This document shows positions 18,134 through 27,328 of a stretch of DNA of 61,589 nt, one piece after another. How positions within the stretch are numbered: the stretch's first letter is position 1; each line of letters opens with the position of its first letter. The notes beneath the pieces were generated by a model. The model searched no databases. It saw only the letters and a list, made by a program, of their open reading frames with translations, and had not been told where the DNA came from. The DNA lies in NCBI RefSeq assembly GCF_008389435.1, contig NZ_VUYS01000022.1, positions 1 through 61,589 of the forward strand, given 5' to 3'. The DNA comes from Candidatus Nitrosocosmicus agrestis (GTDB lineage Archaea; Thermoproteota; Nitrososphaeria; Nitrososphaerales; Nitrososphaeraceae). The position numbers were made by a program, and so were the translations under genes.

Positions 18134-19192
18134 TTATGAAGTAGTTGAAGTTGATGAAGAGGAGGTGGAGGAGGAGGAGGAGTAATTGATCTTTAAAGTT
18201 AATCTCATTAATGCAATCCACATAATTACAAGTGGAATATAATAAGAAGCAATTCTCCATGCAATTATAACGTTTAATTGATCTGTATCATGCATTATAT
18301 TCCCAATTTGTGAAACATCGTTAAGGTGATTGATATAGCCCCATAATCCCCATTCAGCTAGTCCAGAACCACCAATTGTAATTGGTAGTGTACCTAAGAT
18401 TGTGGATGACGATGTAGCCATAAACGAGAGGAACAAACCTATAGTGGTGTCAACCGAGTGCGTCAAAACCAGAAAAGAAAATCCATGAAAAACAAATGCG
18501 ATTAACGTAATCGCTATTCCTACCGAAAATATTTTCACAGATTTTAGCGACCCAAAGTTTTCCCTACTCATTACACACAAGTCATCTAAGGCCTTATTAA
18601 CAGAGTTAATTCCACGTTTGGCTTTATCTTCAGAAACAAATTTCCTTGTCAGATTATAAGAGAATGCAGGTAATTGAATATTTTTCTTTGCAGAATAAGC
18701 CAGTATGAAAAACCAAAACCCAAATGTCGGGGTAGCAATAGATATGACAATCAAACCAATTAGTAAAGATCCATTAAATATTGCTATGAAGCCCGCTATA
18801 AAGGCTAAAATGGTCCCTACGAACACATCGGCTATAATTTCCATCGTTGTTACCCAAGCAGCTCTTCCTGCGGGAACACCACTTTTAGTTAAAAAGGCTA
18901 TTCGAACAAGTTCTCCCCCGATATATGAAGGAGTTGTTTGTGTGACAAATTCACCTGCCAAGCGAGCATATATAATTTTCCAGAATGAACTAACATTCTT
19001 ACCAATAAATTTTCTAACAAAATAATAAAATCTAACTGCTTGAAGAAAGATCCTCGCCATAGTGGCGATAAATGAAATCAAAAATGGAATTATACCTACA
19101 GACAAAACATCGTTAAGGGAAACGGGAGTAAATAGAAAAATGAGCAACATTGGTATAACACTTACCGTTATGAAAATCACCCGCCAATTCAA
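18134..19192 (-). CDS. flippase-like membrane protein (LPG synthase TM / UPF0104 family)
   Basis: A 352-residue integral membrane protein with about eight helices. The conserved UPF0104 pattern is present: an FLQAVRFYYFVRK segment, the central TQTTPSYIGGELVRIAFLTK (about 88-107), and the later TLPITIGGSGLAEWGLWGYI (split around residue 266). The related domain flips lipids in MprF or polyprenyl sugars in AglD-like proteins. Here the catalytic synthase part is absent. The protein ends in a serine/threonine run encoded by a (GGA)n-like repeat. It follows the SDR convention of membrane-linked neighbours, but a joint function is not shown. Confidence 0.8.
   Translation of the reverse strand: MNWRVIFITVSVIPMLLIFLFTPVSLNDVLSVGIIPFLISFIATMARIFLQAVRFYYFVRKFIGKNVSSFWKIIYARLAGEFVTQTTPSYIGGELVRIAFLTKSGVPAGRAAWVTTMEIIADVFVGTILAFIAGFIAIFNGSLLIGLIVISIATPTFGFWFFILAYSAKKNIQLPAFSYNLTRKFVSEDKAKRGINSVNKALDDLCVMSRENFGSLKSVKIFSVGIAITLIAFVFHGFSFLVLTHSVDTTIGLFLSFMATSSSTILGTLPITIGGSGLAEWGLWGYINHLNDVSQIGNIMHDTDQLNVIIAWRIASYYIPLVIMWIALMRLTLKINYSSSSSTSSSSTSTTS
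18159..18182 (+). repeat. GGA/GAG trinucleotide repeat in the 3' end of the flippase-like gene
   Basis: The bases read as repeated GAG/GGA triplets with one GGT interruption and encode, on the minus strand, consecutive serines near the C-terminus of the flippase-like protein. Such runs are prone to length change. Gains or losses of whole triplets would only alter the serine tail length. Confidence 0.75.
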
Positions 19193-19277
19193 GGTATAAC
19201 AAGTAATTCAAAAGAAGGAATATAATAATCATACAAATATAACAATAAAATTAGAATAAAGTATAAAATGTACGATA

Positions 19278-20030
19278 ATGTATGCTATTTTCGTTACTGG
19301 AACTGCAGGCTCAGGCAAATCACTTCTAACCGCTAGATTATTAGAATGGTATCATAGCCATGATGTTTCACCAATTTCCGTCAATCTGGATCCTGGTGTA
19401 TCCAAATTACAATATGATCCGGATGTAGACGTCAGAGAATTAATTGATTACTATTCTATTATGGAAGATTATAATTTAGGACCAAATGGTTCGCTCATTC
19501 TAGCAAATGATCTGATATCAACAAAAATAGGCGAAATTCAAGACAGAGTTCAAGAATTAAATCCAGACTATGTTATAGTCGATACGCCCGGTCAAATAGA
19601 ATTATTTGCATTCAGATCTAGCGGACCGTATTTTATCTCGAATTTTTACTCAGACATCAAAGTTGCTTTGTTTACTATGGATGGAACATTGGCTACCTCT
19701 CCAATAAGCTTTGTTTCGCTAATGTTTTTGTCACAATCAATTAAATTACGTTTGAACATCCCTCAAATTAACGTACTAACTAAAAGAGATAAAATTATTG
19801 AAAAGTTGCCCGAAATATTAAGATGGTCTAACTCGATTATCTCTCTTCAACAATCTTTAGATTTGGAAAAGGAAATTGAACAATCATTGATAAGTAAGGA
19901 TTTAATCCGAACACTTTACAAGAGTGGAAATATGATATCCCCCATTGCAGTGTCAAATATGACCATGAATGGAATGATAAATTTATCTGCAGCATTATCA
20001 AGGATACTAACTCATGGAGAAAAGGAGTAG
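19278..20030 (+). CDS. GPN-loop GTPase
   Basis: A 250-residue GTPase of the GPN family (Gpn1/Npa3 type), which in eukaryotes assembles RNA polymerase II and in archaea is of unknown but conserved role. Visible motifs: G1 GTAGSGKS (7-14), the defining GPN tripeptide in NLGPNGSL (about 73-80), G3 DTPGQIELF and G4 LTKRDK. Length fits the archaeal protein. Its last 17 bases overlap the start of thrB, so both genes are translated from one transcript. Confidence 0.92.
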   Translation: MYAIFVTGTAGSGKSLLTARLLEWYHSHDVSPISVNLDPGVSKLQYDPDVDVRELIDYYSIMEDYNLGPNGSLILANDLISTKIGEIQDRVQELNPDYVIVDTPGQIELFAFRSSGPYFISNFYSDIKVALFTMDGTLATSPISFVSLMFLSQSIKLRLNIPQINVLTKRDKIIEKLPEILRWSNSIISLQQSLDLEKEIEQSLISKDLIRTLYKSGNMISPIAVSNMTMNGMINLSAALSRILTHGEKE

Positions 20031-21030
20031 ACAACAAGTGAAATTGAATCAGAACGGAAATGAGTCAAATTATGAAGAATGTACCGCTAGTGCGTCTGCT
20101 TCTACAGCAAATTTGGGTCCGGGGTATGATATATTTGGATTGGGTTTGGACGTATTAGAAGACATCGTTACTGTGAAAATCAAAAAAAGAGCGGTAAAAA
20201 GTAAAAATAATTTAAAAATAATAATCAAAGGTGATGAAGCTGAAAGTATTCCAAAAAAACCCGAAGCGAATACTTCAGGATTAGTAGCAAAAAAAATGAT
20301 TGCAGAATATAACCTTTATAATTACAACTTTCTAATAGAAATTGAAAAAAATATTCCCGCAGGTTATGGGATGGGAAGCAGTGCCGCATCAGCGGTAGCA
20401 ACAGCAGTCTCAATAGATTCTTTGTTTGAGTTCAATCTTGATCAAATAAAGTTAATGGAATATTCTGCCGAAGGGGAATTGGCCAGTGCAGGGGTAAAGC
20501 ACTATGACAACATTTCAGGTGCACATTTTGGAAACTTCGTCATTGTAAAGACATATCCAAAGCTAGATTTCATTAATATTAAATCACCCAAGGAATTGAT
20601 CTTGGTTGTTTGCGTTCCTACAATCAATGTTCCTAAGAAAAAAACAGAAATTTCACGTGCAGTTCTTCCCAAAAAGATACCATTACAAAATATAGTTTAT
20701 AATATGTCCAATGCATGTTCTTTAGTTGCAGGATTTTACAAGGGTGATGTACAGATGATTTGCGATAGTATTAATGACTGCATAATAGAACCATACAGAA
20801 AAAAGATGATTCCAGGTTATGATATTATCAAAAATGCATGTTTACAAGAAGGTGCAATGGCGTTCACAATAAGCGGAGCTGGGCCATCCACCATCGCATT
20901 CATGAATACAAAGAAAACAGCACTTCATATATCAAAAGTGATGAGAGAAGAGCATGAAAAGTTAGGCATAGGGTGCAAAACTTTCTTAACAAAACCTAGC
21001 TCTGGTTCAAGAATACTTTCTTTAAAATAA
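20014..21030 (+). CDS. thrB: homoserine kinase (GHMP kinase)
   Basis: Phosphorylates L-homoserine in threonine synthesis. The GHMP signature is IPAGYGMGSSAASAVA (about 114-129), with motif 1 ASASTANLGPGYDIFGLGLD (26-45) and a C-terminal ISGAGPSTIAF (about 287-297). The 338 aa include about 20 extra N-terminal residues compared with the bacterial enzyme; since the start overlaps the upstream GTPase gene, an internal start is possible but no later Met lies before motif 1. Pairing of gpn and thrB is a gene-order feature of this lineage. Confidence 0.92.
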   Translation: MEKRSRQQVKLNQNGNESNYEECTASASASTANLGPGYDIFGLGLDVLEDIVTVKIKKRAVKSKNNLKIIIKGDEAESIPKKPEANTSGLVAKKMIAEYNLYNYNFLIEIEKNIPAGYGMGSSAASAVATAVSIDSLFEFNLDQIKLMEYSAEGELASAGVKHYDNISGAHFGNFVIVKTYPKLDFINIKSPKELILVVCVPTINVPKKKTEISRAVLPKKIPLQNIVYNMSNACSLVAGFYKGDVQMICDSINDCIIEPYRKKMIPGYDIIKNACLQEGAMAFTISGAGPSTIAFMNTKKTALHISKVMREEHEKLGIGCKTFLTKPSSGSRILSLK

Positions 21031-21043
21031 AAGGGTTAAATCA

Positions 21044-21904
21044 TTATTTCTTTGAACTTTTGTTAAGAAATGCAGACATCATGGTATGTCGATCTTCATG
21101 AGCAAAGCAAAGTGCCCAACCATATATTTCTAGCCGTAGCCCCGTATCTATATCGGCATCCATACCCTTATTAATTAACATTTTACTAATTTTTACAGCA
21201 TTAAAGCTATTTCTTGTAATCTCTTTGGCAAAATTTATTGAATAGTCCAAAAGTTTTCGATTTAGTAGTTTCGAAAGAGCAATATTTCTTTCCTTTTCAT
21301 TATTTTCATCAACAGAAGAATTCAAGTTTGATTTTTCCTCGTCAGTCAAAGAAATCACATTATTAACCAAACCAATATCTGCCGCTTCATGTGAAGAGAT
21401 CATCTTTCCAGTAAAAATCATTTCTTTTGCTTTTGCAGGTCCTACTACTCTCAATAATCGCTGTGTTCCTCCCCATCCAGGCGGGATACCAATAGTAGCT
21501 TCAGGTTGACCAATTTTTGCGTTTTCGGAAGCGAATCTAATATCACAAACCAGAGAAAGCTCACACCCTCCACCTAACGCAAAACCGTTTATTGCAGCGA
21601 TTACGGGTTTTTCCATTTTCTCAATCTTGTTTAACATATTTTGAGCAGATGATGCATATCTTTCGGCAGTTACTGCATCAATATTGACCATATACGAAAT
21701 ATCAGCACCTGCACAGAATGAACGTTCCCCTGCTCCGGTTATTATCAATACTTTAATTCCCTCGTCGGCAGAAATTATGTCTATTGCACGGCTCAATTCA
21801 GATATTACATCAAGGTTCATTGCATTTAGAGCCTCAGGCCGATTAATTTTAAGAACTGCAATATCGCTGGATAAATCTATTTGAACATACTTCATCGAAG
21901 ACAT
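21044..21904 (-). CDS. enoyl-CoA hydratase, candidate 3-hydroxypropionyl-CoA dehydratase/crotonyl-CoA hydratase
   Basis: A 286-residue crotonase-fold enzyme. Oxyanion residues lie in ERSFCAGADI and NGFALGGGCELSL, and both catalytic glutamates are present (GGGCEL and QPEATIGIPPGWGGTQRL). In Nitrosopumilus a single such enzyme (Nmar_1308, known) serves two steps of the 3-hydroxypropionate/4-hydroxybutyrate carbon-fixation cycle. This gene is a good candidate for that role here, though a fatty-acid-type hydratase cannot be excluded. There is an insert rich in charged residues (about 188-204, DEEKSNLNSSVDENNEKER). Confidence 0.85.
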   Translation of the reverse strand: MSSMKYVQIDLSSDIAVLKINRPEALNAMNLDVISELSRAIDIISADEGIKVLIITGAGERSFCAGADISYMVNIDAVTAERYASSAQNMLNKIEKMEKPVIAAINGFALGGGCELSLVCDIRFASENAKIGQPEATIGIPPGWGGTQRLLRVVGPAKAKEMIFTGKMISSHEAADIGLVNNVISLTDEEKSNLNSSVDENNEKERNIALSKLLNRKLLDYSINFAKEITRNSFNAVKISKMLINKGMDADIDTGLRLEIYGWALCFAHEDRHTMMSAFLNKSSKK

Positions 21905-21946
21905 AAACAGAGTTTTATAGTCCTTTAAATTAAATCTTATTAAATT

Positions 21947-22531
21947 CTACTCCATAGAGTCATATTCGTCTTTGATTTCATCGCCTTTCTGTAAGAATTC
22001 TCTTCTAGCATTATTCATAAGTTTGAATAAGGATTCGAGTGATTTGATGTCAACACTAGGACTATTAGGATTCTTCATTTCCCTGAGCTCTTTTGTAAAT
22101 TTTTTTGCAATATCATATAGGTTTATCTTCTCTGCAAGGCTAATGAATTCCTCCTTTTCAAAAGGTTTTGGTAGTACTTCAGGAACACTTTTTAAGGTGG
22201 ATACATACTCAACGAATGCTTTTTTTGGCCATGCAGAGGCAAACATTATTCTTTGATCATTTTTTAATTCCAAGATCTCTTTGGCAATAAGTAATCCGTT
22301 CTGATGCGCTGCCGCTACATTCTTGGAGGGTAGATCATAATCCAGCACAACTAAATCGAACGAACCATTGTAAGGTTCATATTCATCATTAGTTTTTTGG
22401 ATGGATTTCTCATATTCTTGAATTCCATCTTCATAATTTTTCGCAATAGTGTAATCATGTCTATTTTCTTCCAACCATATAGAATATAATTGACAAATGT
22501 CATCGTCATCTTCGATGATTAGAATATTCAA
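21947..22531 (-). CDS. response regulator with helical C-terminal extension
   Basis: A 194-residue receiver: acidic residues Glu7-Asp11, phosphoacceptor Asp64 (LVVLDYDLPSKN), Lys in LPKPFEK. An insert between helix 2 and strand 3 (about 42-56, KSIQKTNDEYEPYNG) and a helical C-terminal tail without a DNA-binding domain are unusual. It is the last gene of a three-gene set with the upstream hybrid kinase and the TrmB-type HTH gene, and is the only receiver in the set with an intact phosphorylation site, so it is the probable phosphate target. Confidence 0.88.
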   Translation of the reverse strand: MNILIIEDDDDICQLYSIWLEENRHDYTIAKNYEDGIQEYEKSIQKTNDEYEPYNGSFDLVVLDYDLPSKNVAAAHQNGLLIAKEILELKNDQRIMFASAWPKKAFVEYVSTLKSVPEVLPKPFEKEEFISLAEKINLYDIAKKFTKELREMKNPNSPSVDIKSLESLFKLMNNARREFLQKGDEIKDEYDSME

Positions 22532-22586
22532 GATAACCCAGTTGAACCGAACAAATAATAAAATTTTACTATTTTCGTTTTAAAAA

Positions 22587-24113
22587 TTAAGTAGACTGTT
22601 CGTTTCTGAGAATCTTCACAAATGAGCTAACAGAAAAGGGTTTGAATATGAAGTGATCATACATTAAATTATTGTTCAGTGTTTCCATTGCATCTCTATT
22701 TATTTTATTTGAGGACATAAAATATCCTTTTATCTTTTTATCCCTCTTTTTGAGATCATCGTATAGATCAAATCCATCTAACCCTTGAACATTAATTCCG
22801 AGAAAAACCAGAGAATATTTTCCAGGGATAAAGCTCTCAATTGCTTTGTATGGGTCGTCAAAATAATCGACTTCGTAGCCCAAATCTATGATTTCCTGTT
22901 TAATGGATTGCAAGTTTTCGGAAAAATCTTCTATAATCAATAGTTTGGTATTGCTTACAGAATCAAGTTCAGTTAAATGATAAGATATATCGGGGGCTTT
23001 TAATGGTATTTTAATTAGAAACTTTGCACCAATATCATCAACTCTATTTTCAACTACTATACTACCACCATGAATTTCAATTATTTTTTTTGAGATAAAT
23101 AATCCAAGTCCTGCACCGCCAGAATTTGGATAAAACTTGGTAAATATTCGTTCAGGGTTTTCATCAGGTATGCCTGGACCTTCATCTTCTATTAAAACAG
23201 TTGCTTCGCGATCTTCGTCGTGTCTAATTGCACTAATCATTATTCTGTTACCCCCATTTTTCTTTGTAAAAAAGTATGAATTGTTGAGGATATTCTCAAA
23301 AGCTTGTTTGACATATTCTTTATCGGCTTCTATAAAAAGCTGACGAGAAGATTCCTGAAATAAAAATCGAATTCCAGACGAATCCTTACTTGAAAATTGA
23401 TTATAATCCCTGGTGATATTGTCAAGTAGTTCACACAAATTGAAATTCTCAAAAAAAAGTTTTGATGGATTTGCCTCAATTTTAGAAATATCGAGTATAT
23501 CATTAGCGATATTTTTCAGTTTTTCTGCATTTTTTATTATAATGTTAAGATAATCTACCATATCAGGATCGCTAATTTTGGATTTCAAAGTCTTAGAAAA
23601 TCCAATTATGGGCAATATCGGATTCCTTAGTTGATGGGAAGCAATGTCGACAAAGTCTTGTTGAAATATATTTCGTTTTTCAAGAATGCTATTTTTGTCC
23701 AAAGCATTCCAAGCATTATCAAATAACCAACAAAATAATCGGACTTCTTCTCCTTCCAATGGATCTGATAATTTACCCGAAAAAATACGATCACTTGTTT
23801 CGTTACTTATCTTATAGAAATAGATTCGAGATCGTTGAGATATTATTGTTATCATGTGGTCATCGGAATCGAAAAACAAAATAGCATTTTTGATAGAAAT
23901 ATTTTTGAATGGTTTAAAAAAATCTACTATAGATTCATACTGATCACTGGTTTTGCAATTAATCAATATACGTATTGAAGGCGATTTTAAGGACGCAATA
24001 GTTTCATGAATCGAATTTTTTTTTAAAAAAATAAAAGAGTAATAGGAATTTAATGCTAAATCGATCGGTTGTTGATCTGACTCCTTCAATACCTTAACGA
24101 GGTCGAAATCCAT
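22587..24113 (-). CDS. cytoplasmic histidine kinase with TrmB-effector-like N-domain and aspartate-less receiver
   Basis: A 508-residue kinase with no membrane segment. Residues 1-137 resemble the PLD-like effector domain of TrmB regulators (IRILINCKTSDQYESIVDFF; ILFFDSDDHMI; a closing LFDNAWN). The kinase core has His160 (ASHQLRNP), N-box ENILNNSYFFT, G1 EDEGPGIP and G2 GAGLGLF. A C-terminal receiver (389-506) keeps the acidic pair (IIEDFSEN) and Lys491 (FKPF) but has Gly439 where the phosphoacceptor Asp should be (LVFLGINVQGLDGF). It is therefore a pseudo-receiver, probably regulatory. It begins 18 bases after the HTH gene. Confidence 0.9.
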   Translation of the reverse strand: MDFDLVKVLKESDQQPIDLALNSYYSFIFLKKNSIHETIASLKSPSIRILINCKTSDQYESIVDFFKPFKNISIKNAILFFDSDDHMITIISQRSRIYFYKISNETSDRIFSGKLSDPLEGEEVRLFCWLFDNAWNALDKNSILEKRNIFQQDFVDIASHQLRNPILPIIGFSKTLKSKISDPDMVDYLNIIIKNAEKLKNIANDILDISKIEANPSKLFFENFNLCELLDNITRDYNQFSSKDSSGIRFLFQESSRQLFIEADKEYVKQAFENILNNSYFFTKKNGGNRIMISAIRHDEDREATVLIEDEGPGIPDENPERIFTKFYPNSGGAGLGLFISKKIIEIHGGSIVVENRVDDIGAKFLIKIPLKAPDISYHLTELDSVSNTKLLIIEDFSENLQSIKQEIIDLGYEVDYFDDPYKAIESFIPGKYSLVFLGINVQGLDGFDLYDDLKKRDKKIKGYFMSSNKINRDAMETLNNNLMYDHFIFKPFSVSSFVKILRNEQST

Positions 24114-24131
24114 GTAATTTTGAGTGTGTAT

Positions 24132-24554
24132 TTACTTGATTATCTTCTTTTTAGTATCGAATACATCATCCAACATTATTTCAAGATCATCTTCAAATTT
24201 CTTTAAAATTCTTCTTAAGCTTTGTTCCAGTTCTTTAACTCGTTTTTCTGTTTCGAGTTTAAATATTTCTCGAGATATAGCAGAATATACATGAAAATGT
24301 CCACCCTCTTTCAAGGTTCGGCTTTCTTTTACACATATCCCCAAACCTGTTAATTTCTGTAAAGACCTAAAGACAGTACTTTTGTCTCGGTTTACAGCTT
24401 TAGACAAATCCTCCAAAGTCATTTGTTTGTTATTATGTGCTATTAAAGTAAGCAAAAGATCCATATCTAATGGAGACAAATCATAGATATAAATAAAGAG
24501 ATCCTTAAGTGTTGCACTCATACGTGTTATTGCATTTATTGATGATGACGGCAT
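24132..24554 (-). CDS. TrmB-type winged-helix regulator without effector domain
   Basis: A 140-residue protein. Residues 28-90 form a winged helix (MTLEDLSKAVNRDKSTVFRS as helix-turn-helix, then a wing SRTLKEGGHFHVYSAI). Residues 95-140 are a charged coiled coil (EKRVKELEQSLRRILKKFED). This equals the DNA-binding and coiled-coil part of TrmB proteins, but the ligand-binding half is missing. The next gene's kinase carries a TrmB-effector-like domain instead. Probably the DNA-binding output of this three-gene pathway. Confidence 0.82.
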   Translation of the reverse strand: MPSSSINAITRMSATLKDLFIYIYDLSPLDMDLLLTLIAHNNKQMTLEDLSKAVNRDKSTVFRSLQKLTGLGICVKESRTLKEGGHFHVYSAISREIFKLETEKRVKELEQSLRRILKKFEDDLEIMLDDVFDTKKKIIK

Positions 24555-24696
24555 TTTACATTATATAATACAGTTTCAAGCTATTTAAAATTTTCTACAA
24601 AAACATATGGAGAAATCAGTTTAAAACTATTTTGAAGGCTACAAAATACTGTTACTAAAATAGGTTAACCTAAAAACTAATAAAAAATTTGGGATT

Positions 24697-26406
24697 TTAT
24701 GCTCCTGCCATACCGTTTCTTAGTTCAATACCTTTGTGGTTTGGATCAGATTCGGCTTCTGCTGCTGCTTTGTGCATCTCAGACATTGCACAACCCATTT
24801 GAGCTTCTGGTTTTCCTTTTCGCATAATACCACGATATAATCCTGCTTCTAAAGTCTGTCCATGCTCCTTTTCCCATTCTTCGACTGGAATACTATATTT
24901 CTTTTGTATTCGATCACGATACCACTCAGGAATAACATTAAATGCACAGAAAGGTACGATACGCAGGTCCGGTGTAAGATAGTGTATATCACATCTTTGT
25001 AACCTCTCCAGATCTTCATTATACTTGTCTTGAAAATGCATCATTCCAAGGAACAAAGAGCGAACATGCCATGATCCAACAGAATCAAAGTTCTGTTTTA
25101 GCAAAATACTAGAAAACATGCGACCCAGGTCTAGTCCATAAGGCTGTTTACTACGGTCAACAAACTGATTAAGTTTTCTTATTACCTCTAGCATTGTCCA
25201 ATACCTATTTGATCCAGACTTTATTTCTTCAGTCTTCTCTTCGAAGTACTCCAACATACCCTTTATATCAACAAACGATGTTAGTGGAGTTAGTTTCTTT
25301 GTTTGAACATCCTCAAAAACATATGTACCTGCCCCACATGCGAAATGAATTGACAATTCATACTTTGGTTTTTTGCTAAATGCCTCTATTACATTTGTTA
25401 AAGGCATACAAGAAGGCACTGGGAACCACCCATCTTTGGATATCTCACCATTAGTTTGCTCTTCAATTCTTTCTATACAATCAGGTATGGTGATCCTATA
25501 TTTCTCTCGCTCTTTTTTGCTCATTCGTCCAGTTAATGAGACAGGTTGAAAGTTTACGGCATGAACAACATCCATATTCTTTTGTGCGAATCTGATTATC
25601 CCACCCAATTCATGATCATTGATGGATTTTATCACAGTGGGTACAAAAACAACTGTCATACCACATTTTCTGGCTGACTCTAGTGTGTAAGGAACTTCCC
25701 AATGATTTTTGGGGTTTGTTCTTGCAGTAACACCGTCGAAAGACAGATAAAGATTACTAACTCCTGACATTCTTACCTGTCTCATTGTTTCAGGGGATAA
25801 AGCAAGTTTAATTCCATTCGTATTTAACTGAACATGATCTACACCCTCCTCTTTCATAATTTTGATTAATTCGGTAATATCATCACGCAGCATGGGTTCT
25901 CCTCCGGTAATCTGAATTGAATTGCCTGCAATTGGCCTCTCAGCTTTTAATGTTTTCATCATTGCACGAACTTGTTCATGAGAGGGTTCATATAGATATG
26001 CACCTTCCAATCCTTTTTTTACGTAAAAGAAGCAGTACCAACATGTAAGGTCACATCTATTTGTAACAATCATATTTGCTAAGCCAGAGTGAGAAAGATG
26101 ATTCGTACATAATCCACAATTAGTAGGACAGGCACATTTATCTACCATTACATTTGGTGATTGTGCACCTTTTCCATCCATCCAATATGTACTGAATTTC
26201 TTGTACATTTCGTATGAGCCAAAGTATAATTCCTCACATTCGCCATGGCTAGGACAGGTCTTTGTCATAAAAACTTTCCCTTCCCTTTCAAATACCTCAG
26301 CGTCAAGAATCATATTGCAATCTGGGCAAATACTTTGAGTATACCTAATGGTACGCTTTGCACCAATAGTCTTACTAGTTAAATTGGAAATTTGTATTAG
26401 ATCCAT
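24697..26406 (-). CDS. radical SAM enzyme, tetraether lipid synthase (Tes/MJ0619-like)
   Basis: A 569-residue radical SAM protein. The cluster motif CxxxCxxC is Cys118-Cys122-Cys125 (NRCDLTCWYCFF). Extra cysteines in the N-terminus (Cys27/30/51/57 in CPDC and CPSHGEC; Cys91/93/97/100 in KCACPTNCGLC) and C-terminal ones (CDIHYL, CAFN, GCAMSEM) match the additional cluster sites of Tes, which links two lipid chains to form membrane-spanning GDGT lipids. TITGGEP-like TGGEPMLRDD is the SAM motif. Family knowledge comes from the archaeal enzyme MJ0619. It is divergent from a TrmB-type regulator. A second paralog elsewhere would be usual in this lineage. Confidence 0.85.
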   Translation of the reverse strand: MDLIQISNLTSKTIGAKRTIRYTQSICPDCNMILDAEVFEREGKVFMTKTCPSHGECEELYFGSYEMYKKFSTYWMDGKGAQSPNVMVDKCACPTNCGLCTNHLSHSGLANMIVTNRCDLTCWYCFFYVKKGLEGAYLYEPSHEQVRAMMKTLKAERPIAGNSIQITGGEPMLRDDITELIKIMKEEGVDHVQLNTNGIKLALSPETMRQVRMSGVSNLYLSFDGVTARTNPKNHWEVPYTLESARKCGMTVVFVPTVIKSINDHELGGIIRFAQKNMDVVHAVNFQPVSLTGRMSKKEREKYRITIPDCIERIEEQTNGEISKDGWFPVPSCMPLTNVIEAFSKKPKYELSIHFACGAGTYVFEDVQTKKLTPLTSFVDIKGMLEYFEEKTEEIKSGSNRYWTMLEVIRKLNQFVDRSKQPYGLDLGRMFSSILLKQNFDSVGSWHVRSLFLGMMHFQDKYNEDLERLQRCDIHYLTPDLRIVPFCAFNVIPEWYRDRIQKKYSIPVEEWEKEHGQTLEAGLYRGIMRKGKPEAQMGCAMSEMHKAAAEAESDPNHKGIELRNGMAGA

Positions 26407-26536
26407 AATGTTGACCTTTAATACTAAATTTAATTGACTTTATAAACATGATCTCACAAATCCTACGGTGTTTAGTTAGTAAATCAAACTGAGATGAAAG
26501 ATTTAATATTCAAGGTTAGAGTAGTGACATAAAGCT

Positions 26537-27328
26537 ATGGAAATAAGTGACAAGGCCAAAAAATCTATGGAAAGCCTTGGATTGACAAACTACGAGATTA
26601 GGGTATACACCTCATTATTATTCGCAGGATCTAATACGGCATCAGAAATTAGTAAGAAATCGGGTGTTCCCTACTCAAAGATTTATGATGTTTTAAATAG
26701 TTTATATGTAAGAGGATGGATTTATTCGGATAATCAAAGGCCCCAAAATTTTTTCCCCAAATCACCATCAAATGCAGTGGAAGCAATGATGATTGAAATG
26801 GAAAACAATCTTCGTAGTAATAAAAACATCATAATTAATGAACTGATGCCTATATACGAAAAAACTGGATTAAAAGAAAAACCAGACATCTGGGTGGTAA
26901 GCGGCCTATACAATATAGCAATCAAAGTGACAGAAATAATACAATCAACTAAGGAAGAACTTTTGATTGCAATTCCTAAGATTCCAGAAAATGTCGTAAG
27001 GTCTATTCAACCAATCTTGCGCGATCTGTTTGACAAAGGAGTAAAAATCACTATACTTGCATCCGATGAAACTAATGGTGAAACTGTTAAAGCAATGTCT
27101 AGAGTAGCAGATGTTAGATTAAAAGATAATATGTTTGGTGGTGGAGTCATTGGAGACTCTAAACATGTTTTAATCCTCCTAGGTGAAGGCAAGGCTGAGG
27201 CATCGAATAATTCAAGCTATGATACTATTGCTATATGGGCAGAGCATACAGGATTAGCAAGTTTTGCGAAAGACTATTTTCAGTATTTATGGCAGGATGC
27301 AAGAAGCAATCCATCCAAAACTTTATAA
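26537..27328 (+). CDS. TrmB-family transcriptional regulator
   Basis: A 263-residue regulator with all TrmB parts: an N-terminal winged helix (about 8-75, LTNYEIRVYTSLLFAGSNTA and SKKSGVPYSKIYDVL), a short coiled linker, and a C-terminal PLD-like effector domain (about 115-255) containing ILASDET and ending in YFQYLW. TrmB proteins sense sugars or other small ligands. It is transcribed away from the tetraether synthase candidate, with a 130-base shared promoter region that makes this enzyme gene a likely target. A TTTAATATT TATA-like box is about 30 bases before the ATG. Confidence 0.9.
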   Translation: MEISDKAKKSMESLGLTNYEIRVYTSLLFAGSNTASEISKKSGVPYSKIYDVLNSLYVRGWIYSDNQRPQNFFPKSPSNAVEAMMIEMENNLRSNKNIIINELMPIYEKTGLKEKPDIWVVSGLYNIAIKVTEIIQSTKEELLIAIPKIPENVVRSIQPILRDLFDKGVKITILASDETNGETVKAMSRVADVRLKDNMFGGGVIGDSKHVLILLGEGKAEASNNSSYDTIAIWAEHTGLASFAKDYFQYLWQDARSNPSKTL

